Assembly (NCBI GenBank): GCA_029215795.1
Contig: JARDYH010000005.1
Coordinates: 34,168,001-34,232,000, forward strand
Direction of reading: 5' to 3'
Length of the DNA stretch: 64,000 bases
Source of the DNA: Anniella stebbinsi
Taxonomy: Eukaryota > Chordata > Lepidosauria > Squamata > Anniellidae
Position 1 is the first letter of the stretch. Each line of letters opens with the position of its first letter. The notes beneath the pieces were generated by a model. That model made no database searches. It was given only the letters and a program-made list of their open reading frames with translations, and was not told the origin of the DNA. Shown here in pieces: positions 1-10,806 of the stretch. A program made the translations under genes and the position numbers.

Positions 1-241
1 CCATTTTTTCTATTTAGTTTGGGATTTGGATATTATGAGGTTAAATGTTTTTTGTGCATGTGCTGGTCAAAAGGTCAAAAGATTAGTTATATCATTAGGA
101 GATAGGGAGCCTATCCACATTGCCCTTAAAATGACTTATATTCTGTTTAAAAACTTGTTTTTTTCAGTCATTTAATTACGTGGTAGGACACACTGAGCAG
201 TACTTATCTTTCATAGTGACTGCTTCCTCCGTCCTCAAAGT

Positions 242-405
242 GTTCAGTGGTGTAATACAGGGTTAATTCCTTGAGTCTTCTTGTTTGGTTTTTGTTTTGC
301 AGGCTGCTTGACCCGCCCACTTCTGTCTCCATAACTCAAGCAGCCTGCAAAACAAAAACTAAAGAAGAAGAGTCAAGGAATTAACCCTGTAATACACCAT
401 TGAAC
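242..405. repeat. Inverted repeat with 70-bp arms (hairpin)
   Basis: The left arm (242-311) and right arm (336-405) are reverse complements with about five mismatches over 70 bp, separated by a 24-bp loop. The match includes the GGGTTAATTCCTTGA and TTTTTGTTTTGCAGGCTGCTTGA blocks. I see no other copy in the window and no clear target duplication. It may be a small palindromic MITE or a snap-back element; a pre-miRNA-like transcript is possible, but the arms are longer than usual for one. Confidence 0.85.
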
Positions 406-1857
406 TTTGCCAAGGGCAAAGGGGTAGAAAAAGGATATTTAAAAGAACACTTTTATATTACACGTTCTTTTTCTATCCCTTTGCCCTCGCCTTTTTTGGC
501 AGTACTGTGGGGTTTTCCCATTTTGTTGGCTTTAGTTAGATATGGAGCCACAACATCTTCAGAGGAAGAAGAAGGAAAAACAGTTTGCAGAAGAGTCAAC
601 TGAAGGTCAGAGGAAGAGCTTAAAAAAGGAATTTGAGGTAAAAGTAAATAAAAGCCATCATCCTGCTTGACTGGAGTTGGGGAGGGAAAATAACTACTTT
701 AAAGATAAAAAGCCTAAAGCAGAGACAGGGAAGAGCAGAGAGAGAGGAGAGAAGGAAGGAAAGAAGATCAGAAAAAGGCAGAGCTGCTAGAACTGGAAAA
801 CTGCTTGAGAGGTACTTGACTTATAACAATAAGATTTTGCTTGGGTATGGGACCTGGATAAAATCGCCATCAAGTAAGGTTCGCTAGCTGTGTTTATCCT
901 TGGTTATTACCCTATTGCTCATGTGGTTGGTTTGTGCATGTGCATCTATGTTGTGTAAGTGTGTGTATCCATTCAAATTGTAAAACTTTTTCTTTTTAAC
1001 AATTTTCTTCAGTAAAATTTTAAACTTTGTTATTTGAAATTTTGTGGTCTCTTTTCTTTTGGTTTACTCACTGCACATGTAAGAGCCAACCCCCACACTG
1101 CCTAAAGTGGATGCCTGAGACCAAGAGAGTTATAAGGCAGGTTTGGTAGAGGGGGAAAAGAATTCCACCTGGTGGCAGGGGAAAGGGCCATGGAACAGGG
1201 AGTTACTGGTCCTTGCCAAAGGAAAAGATGGAATAGCCACATAATGGCTTTTGATTGGTAGCAAAAGGAGTTCGCCATTTGAAACCACCCATAGTCAGTT
1301 CATCCTGTTGTTTTGGGCAATCTGTGGCTAATCATGTTTGTTTTATTATTATTTATCCATGTTTTATATCTGATGGAAAGTTTTCTGTGGTTCTGGATAG
1401 TTGTTGAGATGGCTAATTAATATCACTGTCAATAGTTTGCATTTGCTTCCATCTTGGTGTTGTCTGTCTACAAGTTGAGCCTGGAGCCATCATTATGCTC
1501 CTGTCTTCTAGTTCATTGCAACACAGAGATTAATGTTCCATGGATAAAATCAAAACCATTTCTGGAAAGGGGGGAGTTTGTGGCTACAGTTTCTTTCCAG
1601 TTTTGGACACCTCTCCTATCTTTATGTCTCCCCTCTCTTCCTTTTGTTTCTTCTTCTTCTTGTAATTGGACAAATCCCTTCCTCACAGCATAGGTCTGAG
1701 TATTTCTTTTAACTAAACGGCTTCACTTGGAGCCAATGATCTGCAAGGAACCACTTTGCAAAATAAATATCAAGCAAGGCATGCATACCACCATCACGCC
1801 CACTTTGCTGTGTCCCTGCGCTAAAGAGTTGGGAAATGATCCCATGCTGAAGAAAGA
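406..1857. other. No gene seen
   Basis: Mostly AT-rich unique sequence. Short open frames here lack splice context or recognisable protein sequence. A purine-rich stretch lies at about 720-800. Confidence 0.6.
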
Positions 1858-1990
1858 AATATTGAGAGGCACTCCAGAGGCAGCTGGACAACCATCTGTC
1901 AGGCATGCTTTAAGGTGGATTCCTGCATTGAGCAGGGGGTTGGACTCAATGGCCTTATAGGCCCTTTTCAACTCTACTATTCTATGAGAT
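1858..1990 (+). mobile_element. CR1 LINE 3' end fragment
   Basis: The stretch carries the typical CR1 3' terminal wording: an untranslated block ending in GGGTTGGACTCAATGGCCTTATAGG, a pyrimidine-rich piece, and the ATTCTATGAGATTC terminus close to the usual ATTCTATGATTCT ending. CR1 copies are usually 5'-truncated, as here. Family assignment is from memory of that terminus. Confidence 0.75.
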
Positions 1991-2112
1991 TCCAGCTAAT
2001 GGAAAGAACAGGTAGTAAGCAACAGAGCTTTCTTGCTCACTTACTTTGTTAACTGAGAAATAAGACTTGAAAAAACAACAACCCACAACACAAGCAGTTA
2101 TTAAGAGATGAG

Positions 2113-2457
2113 TGTCAGGAACATTGACTCTTCAGATCTGTGCTCCGCTGCTTCTTGTTGTGAGCTACAGATTAAATACCTCCTAGTGGAGGCTATAATA
2201 CCTTCTCTGGCTCCAGGATGACTTCACCTGCCCAGGCAAACCATTGGTCTTACTTGACCTGATAAAGCCTCCAGCTCAGGCTTCAACATATTCTGGGCAA
2301 TGAACAGCTTGTCTGTGTCAGCTACTGATTGCTCTGACCTGCTCTGTGTCTGATGAATTCCCTTCTAGCTCTGGTCCCAGGGACCTGTGCCTTCAGCATC
2401 ACATGCCAGCTTTCTACACCTACTGCCACCCAGCAACACCACAGTGAGTTCCTGACA
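2113..2457. mobile_element. Candidate solo LTR
   Basis: A 345-bp segment bounded by a perfect 10-bp inverted repeat, TGTCAGGAAC at the left and GTTCCTGACA at the right, giving TG...CA ends as in LTRs of retroelements. A short AT-rich TATA-like patch lies inside. The flanking 5 bp (ATGAG and CATTA) do not form a target duplication, so the call is tentative. A DNA transposon is the alternative. Confidence 0.35.
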
Positions 2458-2639
2458 CATTACCAGTGGAACTGAAGATGCTGTGCCAAGACAGTAATAT
2501 AATACTCTAGATGTTTCTTTTACCCTACTTTAATTGCATTCTTTAAAAGCGATATCTGAAACATCTAATATTGGGGATTTTGCAGGAGTGAGGAGGGTAA
2601 CACTGCCTATGAGCCTCCTTCTTGCAAATGAATTGAATT

Positions 2640-2990
2640 ATTGATTGTTTTTATGTTACCTTTAAGGATAAAATCCTCTCAGGATGGTGTACAAGATTTT
2701 AAAATGCACATATATATAGAAAACAGGTTGAAAAAAATATTTAATAAAATACTACAACGTGGCATAAAAACAGAAAACTGAAACCTGCAGCCCGCAGATT
2801 ATGCAAAGGCCAGCGAAAACAGACAGGTCTTCAGAGACTTCCAAAAAGCCTGCAAAGAATGGGGGCTAATGCTCACATCAGCTGATTTCAGAAGTGCTGG
2901 TTCACCACTGAAATACCATTAACCCCCTTCAAAAGAACCCACTCTTCTTATGAGGCCAGCAACTCAGCTGAGACTGATAAACCAGATTAG
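2640..2990 (-). mobile_element. Possible LINE 3' UTR fragment, reverse
   Basis: It resembles the reverse-orientation 3' ends of the L2-type LINEs elsewhere in the window: a GGTGTACAAGATTTTAAAA block followed by A-rich sequence with repeated AAAAC runs. Divergence is high and the boundaries are vague. Confidence 0.3.
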
Positions 2991-3196
2991 AATGAGCTTT
3001 CGTTACTCTAGCTTTAGCACTAGTATTAAACCTACCATAAAACTCTTACCTCAAGAAAGCAAGATTCTGAAAGCACCAATTGGCATTAATTAAACTAGCT
3101 TAGTGGTGAAATTCAAAGACACATTGTGAATATATAGTTTCACCTCACTTTACACTCGTTAGCAACTAAGTCAACCTAGATATTTTCTTTGTTGAA

Positions 3197-3800
3197 GGGG
3201 GAGTCTACACCAGCCATTTATTGCAGGAGTGTATCGCAGTCATCATTAACGGGGCACATGACATTCACCTGCTCCTATGGTGATCTTGGCTCTACCTCTC
3301 AGTTTTCCCGGAATATCCCTGACTGCTTTTATCGCGTTTTTTCTGGCTCTCTCGCTTCCATTCTGAAGAAGGTTTGCGGTGTGCCCCCCCCCTTTCAAGG
3401 TCATTGCTGTTCGCCAGGAGTTCCAGGTTCAGCGAACAGCCAATCAGCTGTGAGGAGCGTGTGCATGGGTAGCAGAGGTGTTCACCATTTCTGCCACATG
3501 TTTTGGATGACAGCCGAATGTGTTTAGGATTTTTTTCTAATACAAACATATCTCAGCGCAGAAGTCCATATCCGATGGAGTTCCTAGCCCCATGTGTTGC
3601 TGCGCATCTATGCTCATGCGCCTGCCTCTCGAGTCATTAAAAAATCTGCCCCATAGCCACATCATCTGCCCAGCACCACCCACTTTTGCCGATCCACATG
3701 CGCAAGAGGTGTAATGGGGCACATGTGCTCCCACAACAGCACTCCTGAAATTGTGGGACACGTCAGTGGCGTGTGCCTCGTGAGTGCCGATCGCAGAAGT
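3197..3800. mobile_element. Possible Harbinger-like element, right end unclear
   Basis: The left end GGGGAGTCTACACC resembles the GG(..)CTACAC termini of the Harbinger-like MITEs at 9674 and 15804, and the segment is richer in CpG than its surroundings. I could not place a matching right terminus. The open frames here (up to 112 codons) look like chance. Confidence 0.25.
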
Positions 3801-4224
3801 GGGGAACATTCGGAAGCATCCAGTAAGTAACAGCCCATTCTAATAATCCCCTTATCCATATAATCCTAGTAATAATCCTTTACCTTAAAAGTTAAGTATT
3901 GTCTAGTATCTGGACAACCACATATGGAACATAAGGAACTATGTGCCCAGACTTGTTGCAGCAGGAAGCAATACGTCTGAGGTGAGTTTGGATGGCCGAA
4001 AGTGGAAATTTCTTGCCATAGACAAGAAACCACAAGGGCTAAGTAACAACTACTAATAAAGCTTAATTACCTCCTAGTTCTCAGTCAGTGAAACCAGTGT
4101 GGTTCATACAGGCACAACTTAATACAAAATGTTATCCATCCATGACAAAAACCTTCTGGGAGGTCTCCTCCAAAGGAAAGTCACCTTAGAAAAGCTTCTG
4201 TGAATTTTTCTGCAACTTGGGCAA

Positions 4225-5228
4225 GGAGGAGGGCAAAATAAAAGTAATATTGTGTACCTGGACTTCCAAAAGGCTTTTGATAAAGTCCCTTACCAAAGAC
4301 TCCTGAGCAAACTTAGTGGTCATGGAATAAGAGGAGAGGTCCTCTTATGGATCAGTAACTGGCTAAAGAACAGAAAGCAAAGAGTAGGAATCAACGGTAA
4401 ATTATCCCGATAGTGGAAAGTAAATAGTAGGGTCTCACAAGGATCTGTATTGGGACCAGTGCTTTTCAACTTGTTCATAAATGATTTGGTAGTTAGGAAT
4501 GAGCGGTGTAGTGGCCAAGTTTGCCAATGCCACCAAATTATTTAGGATAGTTAAAACAAAAAGGGATTGTGAGGATCTCTAGGAGGAGCTCTCCATGAAG
4601 GAGAATGGGCATCCGAATGGCAAATGTGTTTCAATGTAAGCAAGTGTAAGTGATGCATGTTGGGGCAAAAAAATCCCAATTTCAAGTATAACTTGATGGG
4701 ATCTGAGCTAGCGGTGACTAACCAAGAAAGAAATCTTGGGGTTGTGGTGGACAGCTTGATAAAAATGTTAACCCAGTGTGCAGCTGCTGTAAAAAAATAA
4801 GGCAAACTCTATGTTACATAATATTAGAAACGGAATTGAGAATAAAACTGCTGGTATCATAATGCCTTTATACAAATCCATGGTACGCTCACACTTAGAA
4901 TGCTGTGTACAGTTCTGGTCATCATATCTAAAAAAAGATTTTATAGAGCTCAAAAAAGTGCAGAAAAGGGTAACTAAAATGATCAAGGGGATGGAGCATC
5001 TCCCCTATGATGGAAGATTACAACAGCTGGGTTTAGCTGGGGGGGGGGGGAGGAGGCTAAGGGGGAGGCATGATAGAGGTATACAAAATTATGCATAGTG
5101 TGGAGAATGTGGATAGGGAGATATTCTCTCTCCCCCATAATACTAGAACCCAGGCTCATCCCATGAAGCTGATTGATGAGAGATTCAGGACAAATAAAAA
5201 GAAGTACTTCTTCACACAGCACATAAAC
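4225..5228 (+). mobile_element. CR1 LINE fragment (reverse transcriptase and 3' part)
   Basis: Conceptual translation reads VYLDFQKAFDKVPYQRLLSK, the DFxKAFDxVP block of reverse transcriptase, then a WLKNRKQRV block, then SQGSVLGPVLFNLFINDL. Further on come YKSMVRSHLECCVQFWSSYL and KKVQKRVTKMIKGMEHLPY, typical of the CR1 C-terminus. Stops and frame changes break the frame, so this is a dead 5'-truncated copy. It is cut on the right at 5228 by a hAT MITE. Confidence 0.85.
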
Positions 5229-6039
5229 TAGGTTGACTATATGAAAAAGAGGACAGGGCTCCAGTATCTTTAACAGTTGTATAGAAAAGTGTGTGGGGCT
5301 AGGTTATCTGAAGGAATGCCTCCTCCCATATGTACCTGCCCAGACCCTAAGATCATCCTCGGGGGTCCTTCTCTATGAGCCCCTGCCAAAGGAAGTGAGG
5401 CAGGTGGCTACTAGGAGAAGGGCCTTCTCTGCTGTGGCACCCTGCTGGTGGAATGAGCTCCCTAGAGAGGTTTGCCTGGCACCTACATTATACTCTTTTA
5501 GATGCCAGGTGAAGACCTTTTTATTTTCTCAGTGTTTTAACAGTTGAGCAGTTTAATTTAACCTTGCTGTTTAAATTTGTATTTTAAATCTGTATTAATT
5601 TCTGCATGGCTGCATGGTTTTTTCCTGGTTGTCATGTGTACAACAAGGCCGGAGGCCTTGTTGAATGTAGGTTTGATTAATTAGAAATAGTTTTAGAAAG
5701 TCAATGTCTCTGCAAGCTTATCTTTTTATATTTTAATGGTTTTCATGGTTTTAATTTTAGTAAACCGCCCAGAGAGCTTCGGCTATTGGGCGGGATAGAA
5801 ATGCAATCGATCAAAGTGTCATTTGTATGGATGCAGCACCTGGTGAAATTCCCTCTTCATCACAACTAGATATGACCAGATTCAAAAGAGGGTGGAGGTA
5901 CTGCACCTTTAACTGTTGTGATGAAGAGGGAATTTTACCAGGTGCTGCATGCATTCAAATGACACCTGCTGAAATTCCCTTTTCTATGCAACTGTTAAAG
6001 ATACAGCAGCCCTGCCCTCCTTTTCACATGGTCACCCTA
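5229..6039. mobile_element. hAT MITE, type A palindromic family, split by a LINE
   Basis: The left terminus TAGGTTGAC and right terminus GGTCACCCTA belong to the TAGGGTGACC family. The internal CTTTAACAGTTG and GATGAAGAGGG blocks occur in both orientations, giving the family's near-palindromic structure. A 520-bp LINE insertion at 5293-5812 interrupts it. Without the insert and one duplicate copy the element is about 284 bp, a shortened version of the usual ~320 bp. The outer 8-bp flanks do not match. Confidence 0.85.
5293..5812 (+). mobile_element. L2-type LINE 3' end inserted in a MITE
   Basis: The translated start contains LRSSSGVLLYEPLPKEVR and RAFSAVAPCWWNELPREV, the C-terminus typical of L2/CR1-superfamily ORF2 proteins. 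A T-rich 3' UTR follows, ending in a block with CCCAGAGAGCTTCGGCTATT. A 7-bp direct repeat AAAGTGT flanks it (5286-5292 and 5813-5819), as expected for target-primed insertion. It is severely 5'-truncated and non-functional. Confidence 0.8.
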
Positions 6040-6044
6040 CCTTG

Positions 6045-6105
6045 TGTTCACCAGCAACAGGTATTGAGAGGCATACTGCCTCCAATACTGGAGGGCAAAA
6101 GGAGT
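6045..6105 (-). mobile_element. CR1 3' fragment, reverse
   Basis: The block with GGTATTGAGAGGCATACTGC and CCAATACTGGAGG matches the same part of the reverse CR1 copies at about 58490-58540 and 60400-60460. It is short and diverged. Confidence 0.4.
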
Positions 6106-7629
6106 GCAGATTACTATTCTGCCTGTTTTCCCTTCCACTTACAACAGGTGTTCCTGGCCTGTGTCAAGCATATCCCTCCTGTCACTGTAAGTCCACCAGC
6201 AGAGGGCCCATAATGGAGGTTACTGTCAGAAGGAGAATGAAAATATGATGGGGAAGGACCAGATATGGGATGTATCTGAAATTTGTTTCTTCTCATTTTT
6301 TATCGTGATTTACCCAGTTTGCACCTTCCAGATCAAACACGGACTGGGACGCAATCTGGAGTGAAAGTCTATACATTCCCAAGCTTGCAGTGTAATTCAC
6401 AGACTTTTTTAAAAATGTGTTCAACAGCAAAATAGAAATGTGCATGTAATTTGTTGGGAGGTAGGTGGACAATTCTTGTGCTTCAGTGCCCTGAATATTG
6501 TTTTATTTTAATTCTAATTAAAATAGAATTATTAGCCCTGCAGCCCTTCAATATCCATCAGTACATTAAGCTTTACTGCTTTTTAGTCAAAGGCTAAACA
6601 GGTGGTTTTTTTTAATGCAGTCATTTTATTCCATGCGCTCTGCATTCGGACAGGCATTTTTGATATATCGTTCGGCTGTCAGTGAGCAAATCTGGTGCAT
6701 AGGATTGCACTCTTAATTCTATACAAACTGACACATCCAGAGTGAAAGAAGAACTCCCATGCATGAACAAGAAGCTAATATAACCAAGTTGTAATATAAA
6801 ATTAAATACACATATAAAAACATATTACTAAATACAGACAGAACCCACTATTTCAACAGGAAATAATTCAATGTAATTTGCATGAAATTATGCAAGGTTC
6901 GGTTTCCAAGATAATTGCATTTTGCTAGATACCATCAACCCATTTCTCTTAATATTTGAAGATGTAGAAAGCAGCATCTAACAAAATACGAATAGTACTA
7001 AAACATTCCGTCTGTTATCATAACCATATTTCAAAACAGAGCTCATATGGATGCCTATTAAGACTAGAAGCATTGCAGAGCCAGGGACAAATTTTGTCCA
7101 TATACTATAACAAATAGCATATGTTATAGTATCTGGGCTAACACAATTGCTATCCACCCTGCATGCTTCTAACAGGCTCATTGTTTTCTGACATGTAGTC
7201 AAGAGTTCCACCAAACTTCTAATGAAAGGTTCGGTCTTAACCAAGCCTAGTGTTATCCCAGATACAGGGCCCTGGTGGAGCCCACCAACACTGATGCCTG
7301 ACCTGGGCCATCTGAACTGAGTGGCTGGGTCTGGGAAGCCGCCATTTTGAATTCCCCACAATGTCCTACAAAGCCCCTACATCAGGTGTTCCAGGGGATT
7401 GTGGGAATCACTGCCATCAAATCAGCCCATGGCTGTAGGGCCCACTGATGGAGAGACAGCTGAACAGTACTTGCCAAGGGCTCCTTCAACCCTGGAGGAG
7501 GCCCTTATCTCACTTCCAAACCTCTTCATATTTGGGGCAATGAGTAAGGGAAATCTACTTCAGTGTGAATATTGATATAGAAGGTAGTATGGCACTCAGT
7601 TGAGATACAGAGTCTGCCTATAGTTAATC
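6106..7629. other. Probable intron or upstream region of the exon at 7652
   Basis: No coding sequence is evident. Because an acceptor follows at 7650-7651, this stretch is probably the 3' part of an intron on the + strand. No upstream exon could be identified within the window. Confidence 0.5.
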
Positions 7630-7651
7630 AGTTTTATCCTTCTGTTTGCAG
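7630..7651 (+). promoter_or_regulatory. 3' splice acceptor with pyrimidine tract
   Basis: A pyrimidine-rich run with TATCCTTCTGTTTGCAG ends in AG at 7650-7651, immediately before a long open frame. It fits a vertebrate acceptor well. The downstream frame uses the last two bases of a split codon, so the upstream exon should end one base into a codon. Confidence 0.75.
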
Positions 7652-8448
7652 ATTCCCAGCCATACTCGGATGAAGAAGGTTGTTCTGAAGTGTTCCTTCC
7701 CACTGACAGTGACTATGATTCTAGCGATGCATTGAGTCCTAGGGAGCTTGATTTGGTGTATTCATCCTCCCAGGACATATCCCATCAGGCAGTGAGCTGT
7801 CTGAGTGGCAGTGCACCAGATGTCCTCCAGGTCCATGACATCAAACCTTGCCTGACTCTGAAACAGAACCCAAGAGGAGGTAGCACCTTAGAGACAGATG
7901 TTGACCAGTCTTCAGAGTACATGCAGAGCCTGTCAATAGGAGGGCTTTCTCCAAAAAGCACAGAAAAGAATCCTGGCTTGAGGCAACCTTTGAGTTTCCT
8001 AGGGAAGAAAAAGCATGGGAAACATCAACACTACAGTTACTTCAGCCGACACCATCGTTGGCTGCGTGTGCACAGTGAAACCCAATCCATCTCCCTCTCT
8101 GAGGGTCTATATACGCCGCATCTCACGCGGGCCATTGAGTTCTCACAAGAGCCTACCTCTGGTGAGCAGATAAGCATTTCTATTGATTGTCCACGCAGCA
8201 CTTTCTTACCTCACACTTCAAGTCTCCCAGATGAAGGGAAAGACAAATACCAGGACGTGAGGCCGAACATCCGCAGGATATATGTGGAGCCTTACAAGAT
8301 CAGGCTGCCCGGTGAAGACGGCAAATCATGGGCACTGAGCACCCAGCCAGTAGAACATGAGGATCTGCACAGTCCCACAGGCCAGGTGGCGGTTGCAGAA
8401 GAGCAGTCCAGTTCTCACATCCCTGAAGTGTTCAGTAGTGATCTTTAA
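7652..8448 (+). CDS. Last coding exon of an unidentified protein
   Basis: The exon starts after the AG at 7651; bases 7652-7653 finish a split codon. An open frame then runs 264 codons from 7654 to a TAA at 8446-8448. The reading begins SQPYSDEEGCSE and has an acidic, Ser/Asp-rich stretch (TDSDYDSSDALSPREL) at about residues 15-30. A Lys/His/Arg-rich patch with RHHRW lies near residues 116-136, and a more ordered-looking segment (IRRIYVEPYKIRLPGEDGK) near residues 209-227. It ends EVFSSDL. I see no membrane segment, signal peptide or catalytic motif. Composition suggests a largely disordered cytoplasmic or nuclear C-terminal tail with possible phosphosites. I considered several signalling families but cannot assign one. 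Length, acceptor quality and absence of stops make it the only strong coding call in the window. Confidence 0.75.
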
Positions 8449-9673
8449 GGGGGTGCATGTGTCACGGTGGCACTGCTCCTCAACCCTGCCTATAAAATGT
8501 GACCAACAAGGGTCACAACAGAGGCTGATTTCTTCAACGCAAACATCTGAAGTCTTCATCAGTCGAAGACCAGACCTTCACCATGGCTTTCTAAGATGAA
8601 GCATGCGAAAGAGTTTGTCTTTTGCAAATATGCATGTTTGCACAACCATTTCTAAAGTAGGGTGAGTTAGGCCCTGACTGTTATGGATTCTGCTGTGCTT
8701 TTAATAGTGCAAAGAGAAATGTTCAGCAGGCATTTTTCATGTGAAAAAGTGGATTGCAGGGAGCCTGGAATGTTTCTGGAAAGACCCCCCACTTTCTAAA
8801 GTTTCACCCTTGTTTGCTAGTGTTCACAGCTCCTATCAGCTGTAACTTCAGCACCATTTTTTGCTTTAAATTTGCCCTTCTTCTTAGGAACAGTGATGGT
8901 ATCATGTAGCAAATTAGACTGTGCCAAGGGCAAACAAAGATCAAGCCTACATAATTCAACTGGTCTCTCCCTCTCCTATAGAGAATTTTCAGTCCCTTAC
9001 AAGTCTACAAATCCCAAGGATCTTTGAGGGAAAGCTGTGATGGTTAAAGTAGCATAACACTGATGTAATTTTGTAGCGGAGATATGGCCTCTGGGTCAGG
9101 AGTTGGCACAGCAATCCAATTTGTAGGAAGCCTGCTACCTTAACCCTTTTTGTCTTAAAATCAAGTTGCTAAGCAATGGGGTTTGATGACTTATTGCCAT
9201 AAACCAGGAAGGATGAGAGGCATGATTTTGCTGGCACACCCTGGAGTAATGGTGAATATTGATGTGTTGTGTTCTCTGTGGCATTCTATGTGAGGGCATT
9301 TTGAAACGTGACTCTAAGTCTATAGATTATCTTCATTTATTTCTTGTAAAAACTGTGAGTTCTAAAAAAATTTATGTGAACCCATGTTTTGAATCACCTA
9401 ATGTGAATCCCCCTCTATGCATACAACTCCACAAAACTCACACACATGTTCATTTTTGGTAGAGCTGTACTTCATGAATTTGAGATCATAAAGCAATCCA
9501 TACAGTGAACTAAAAGGTGAGATTAATCTCTACTAGCTCAACAAAACTGAAAATAGAGTAAATCTGCCTGATGGTGAGAATTTTGGCATTAGAGACTTCA
9601 CTACCCTAACCTGATAAAAGCAAACCAAAAGGCTGACTTTTAAAGCCCACTTAACACACACACTTCCTACCTT
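8449..9673. other. Presumed 3' UTR and downstream sequence
   Basis: It follows the stop codon of the exon at 7652-8448. I saw no AATAAA polyadenylation signal before the one at 9797-9802, which lies inside a MITE, so the transcript end cannot be placed. No other gene is visible. Confidence 0.45.
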
Positions 9674-9908
9674 GGCCAGAGCTACACCTTAAGTCAAATA
9701 ATTACGATCCCATCATGGCAACATTATATCTCTCTTGTGCATTTATACCTCGCAGGAGCCACAATGACATTTGTTATGGAATTTTGGATAATGTGGAATA
9801 AAAAGCAGGAAATAACACTATGAAAGTGATATTTGGAATATGGATTGTGCCCCAAAAGGTATCAGTGCTCTTCAATGCCGCTGTAAAGCAGTAGTGTAGA
9901 TCTAGCCC
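9674..9908. mobile_element. Harbinger-like MITE, GGCCAGAGCTACAC family
   Basis: Terminal inverted repeats read GGCCAGAGCTACAC at the left and GTGTAGATCTAGCCC at the right. Inside, blocks such as CTTCAATGCCGCTGTAAAGC and GGAATAAAAAGCAGGA match, in reverse orientation, the element at 56290-56440. That copy has a 3-bp target duplication, which supports a PIF/Harbinger-type origin. Confidence 0.65.
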
Positions 9909-10023
9909 AAGTTACTTCTGGGCTTTCCACTTTGCTGGTGCCAAAGTTTTCAACAAAAGACAACATTTTTGTGTCATTTTTAGAAATCCAAACACCTGAG
10001 TCTTTCAAAAACATACTAAAGAT

Positions 10024-10345
10024 TATTTATTTATTTATTTATTTAGTGCATTTTTATACTGTCCAATAGCCAAAGCTCTCTGGGTGGTTTACAAAAATTA
10101 AAACCATAAAACTATTCAAAATATAAAACAAACAGTATAAAAACATAATATAAAATACAGGATAAAAGCACAATCAAGATAAAACCGAGCAGCCATGCAG
10201 AAATTAATACGGATTTAAAATGCAAATTTAAACAGCAAGGTTAAAAATCAAACTGAGGAACTGTTAAAATATTGAGAAAATAAAAAGGCCTTCTTCACCT
10301 GGTGTCTAAAGGAGTAAAATGTAGGTGCCAGACGAACCTCTCTAG
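10024..10345 (-). mobile_element. L2-type LINE 3' end, reverse
   Basis: Reading on the - strand, this gives the 3' end of the same family as 5293-5812: the remnant of the ORF end, the GCAGCCATGCAGAAATTAAT block, the CTCTCTGGGTGGTTTAC block, and a terminal ATTT tetranucleotide run at 10024-10045. It is 5'-truncated. Confidence 0.75.
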
Positions 10346-10769
10346 TTATCACATAAGACTGATGATAGTACTTTTTGAGAGGAATAAAGTATTATGATGG
10401 ATGCATTATCACATATGGTACACTTATTTATTTCATTGTACTGTCATCTCTGGGACAAACAGGTTGTATGAATAGTATCAAACCATCTTGATCAGAAACT
10501 ATAGTGAGATGAATATACACACTATGGGCAATGACACCGTCATCATAACACTGTCTGAAAAATTATCAGCAGTCTTTCTCCTAATGATTTACATTTTCTT
10601 CTCACCTTCCGGCTGGTTATATTTCCTCAATCCATATTTGCACTGAGTCCTCCTTATCAATCACCTACTTTCATTGTGGACTTGTTTAGAGGCACCTATC
10701 ATATAATCAATCTATTTCCTTCTGCATGTTAATTAATACATACTTTTCATTGTGAGGCCTGTTGTCTGG

Positions 10770-10806
10770 ATCAATAAATTGATTGATTGATTGATTGATT
10801 GATTGA
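10770..10806. repeat. (TTGA)n microsatellite
   Basis: Six or more tandem TTGA units, slightly imperfect at the left edge. Confidence 0.95.

Noticed and set aside
9797..9802. AATAAA as polyadenylation signal of the exon at 7652
   Set aside because: It is inside a MITE, and its counterpart occurs in the related copy at 56290, so it is part of the repeat; usage cannot be judged.
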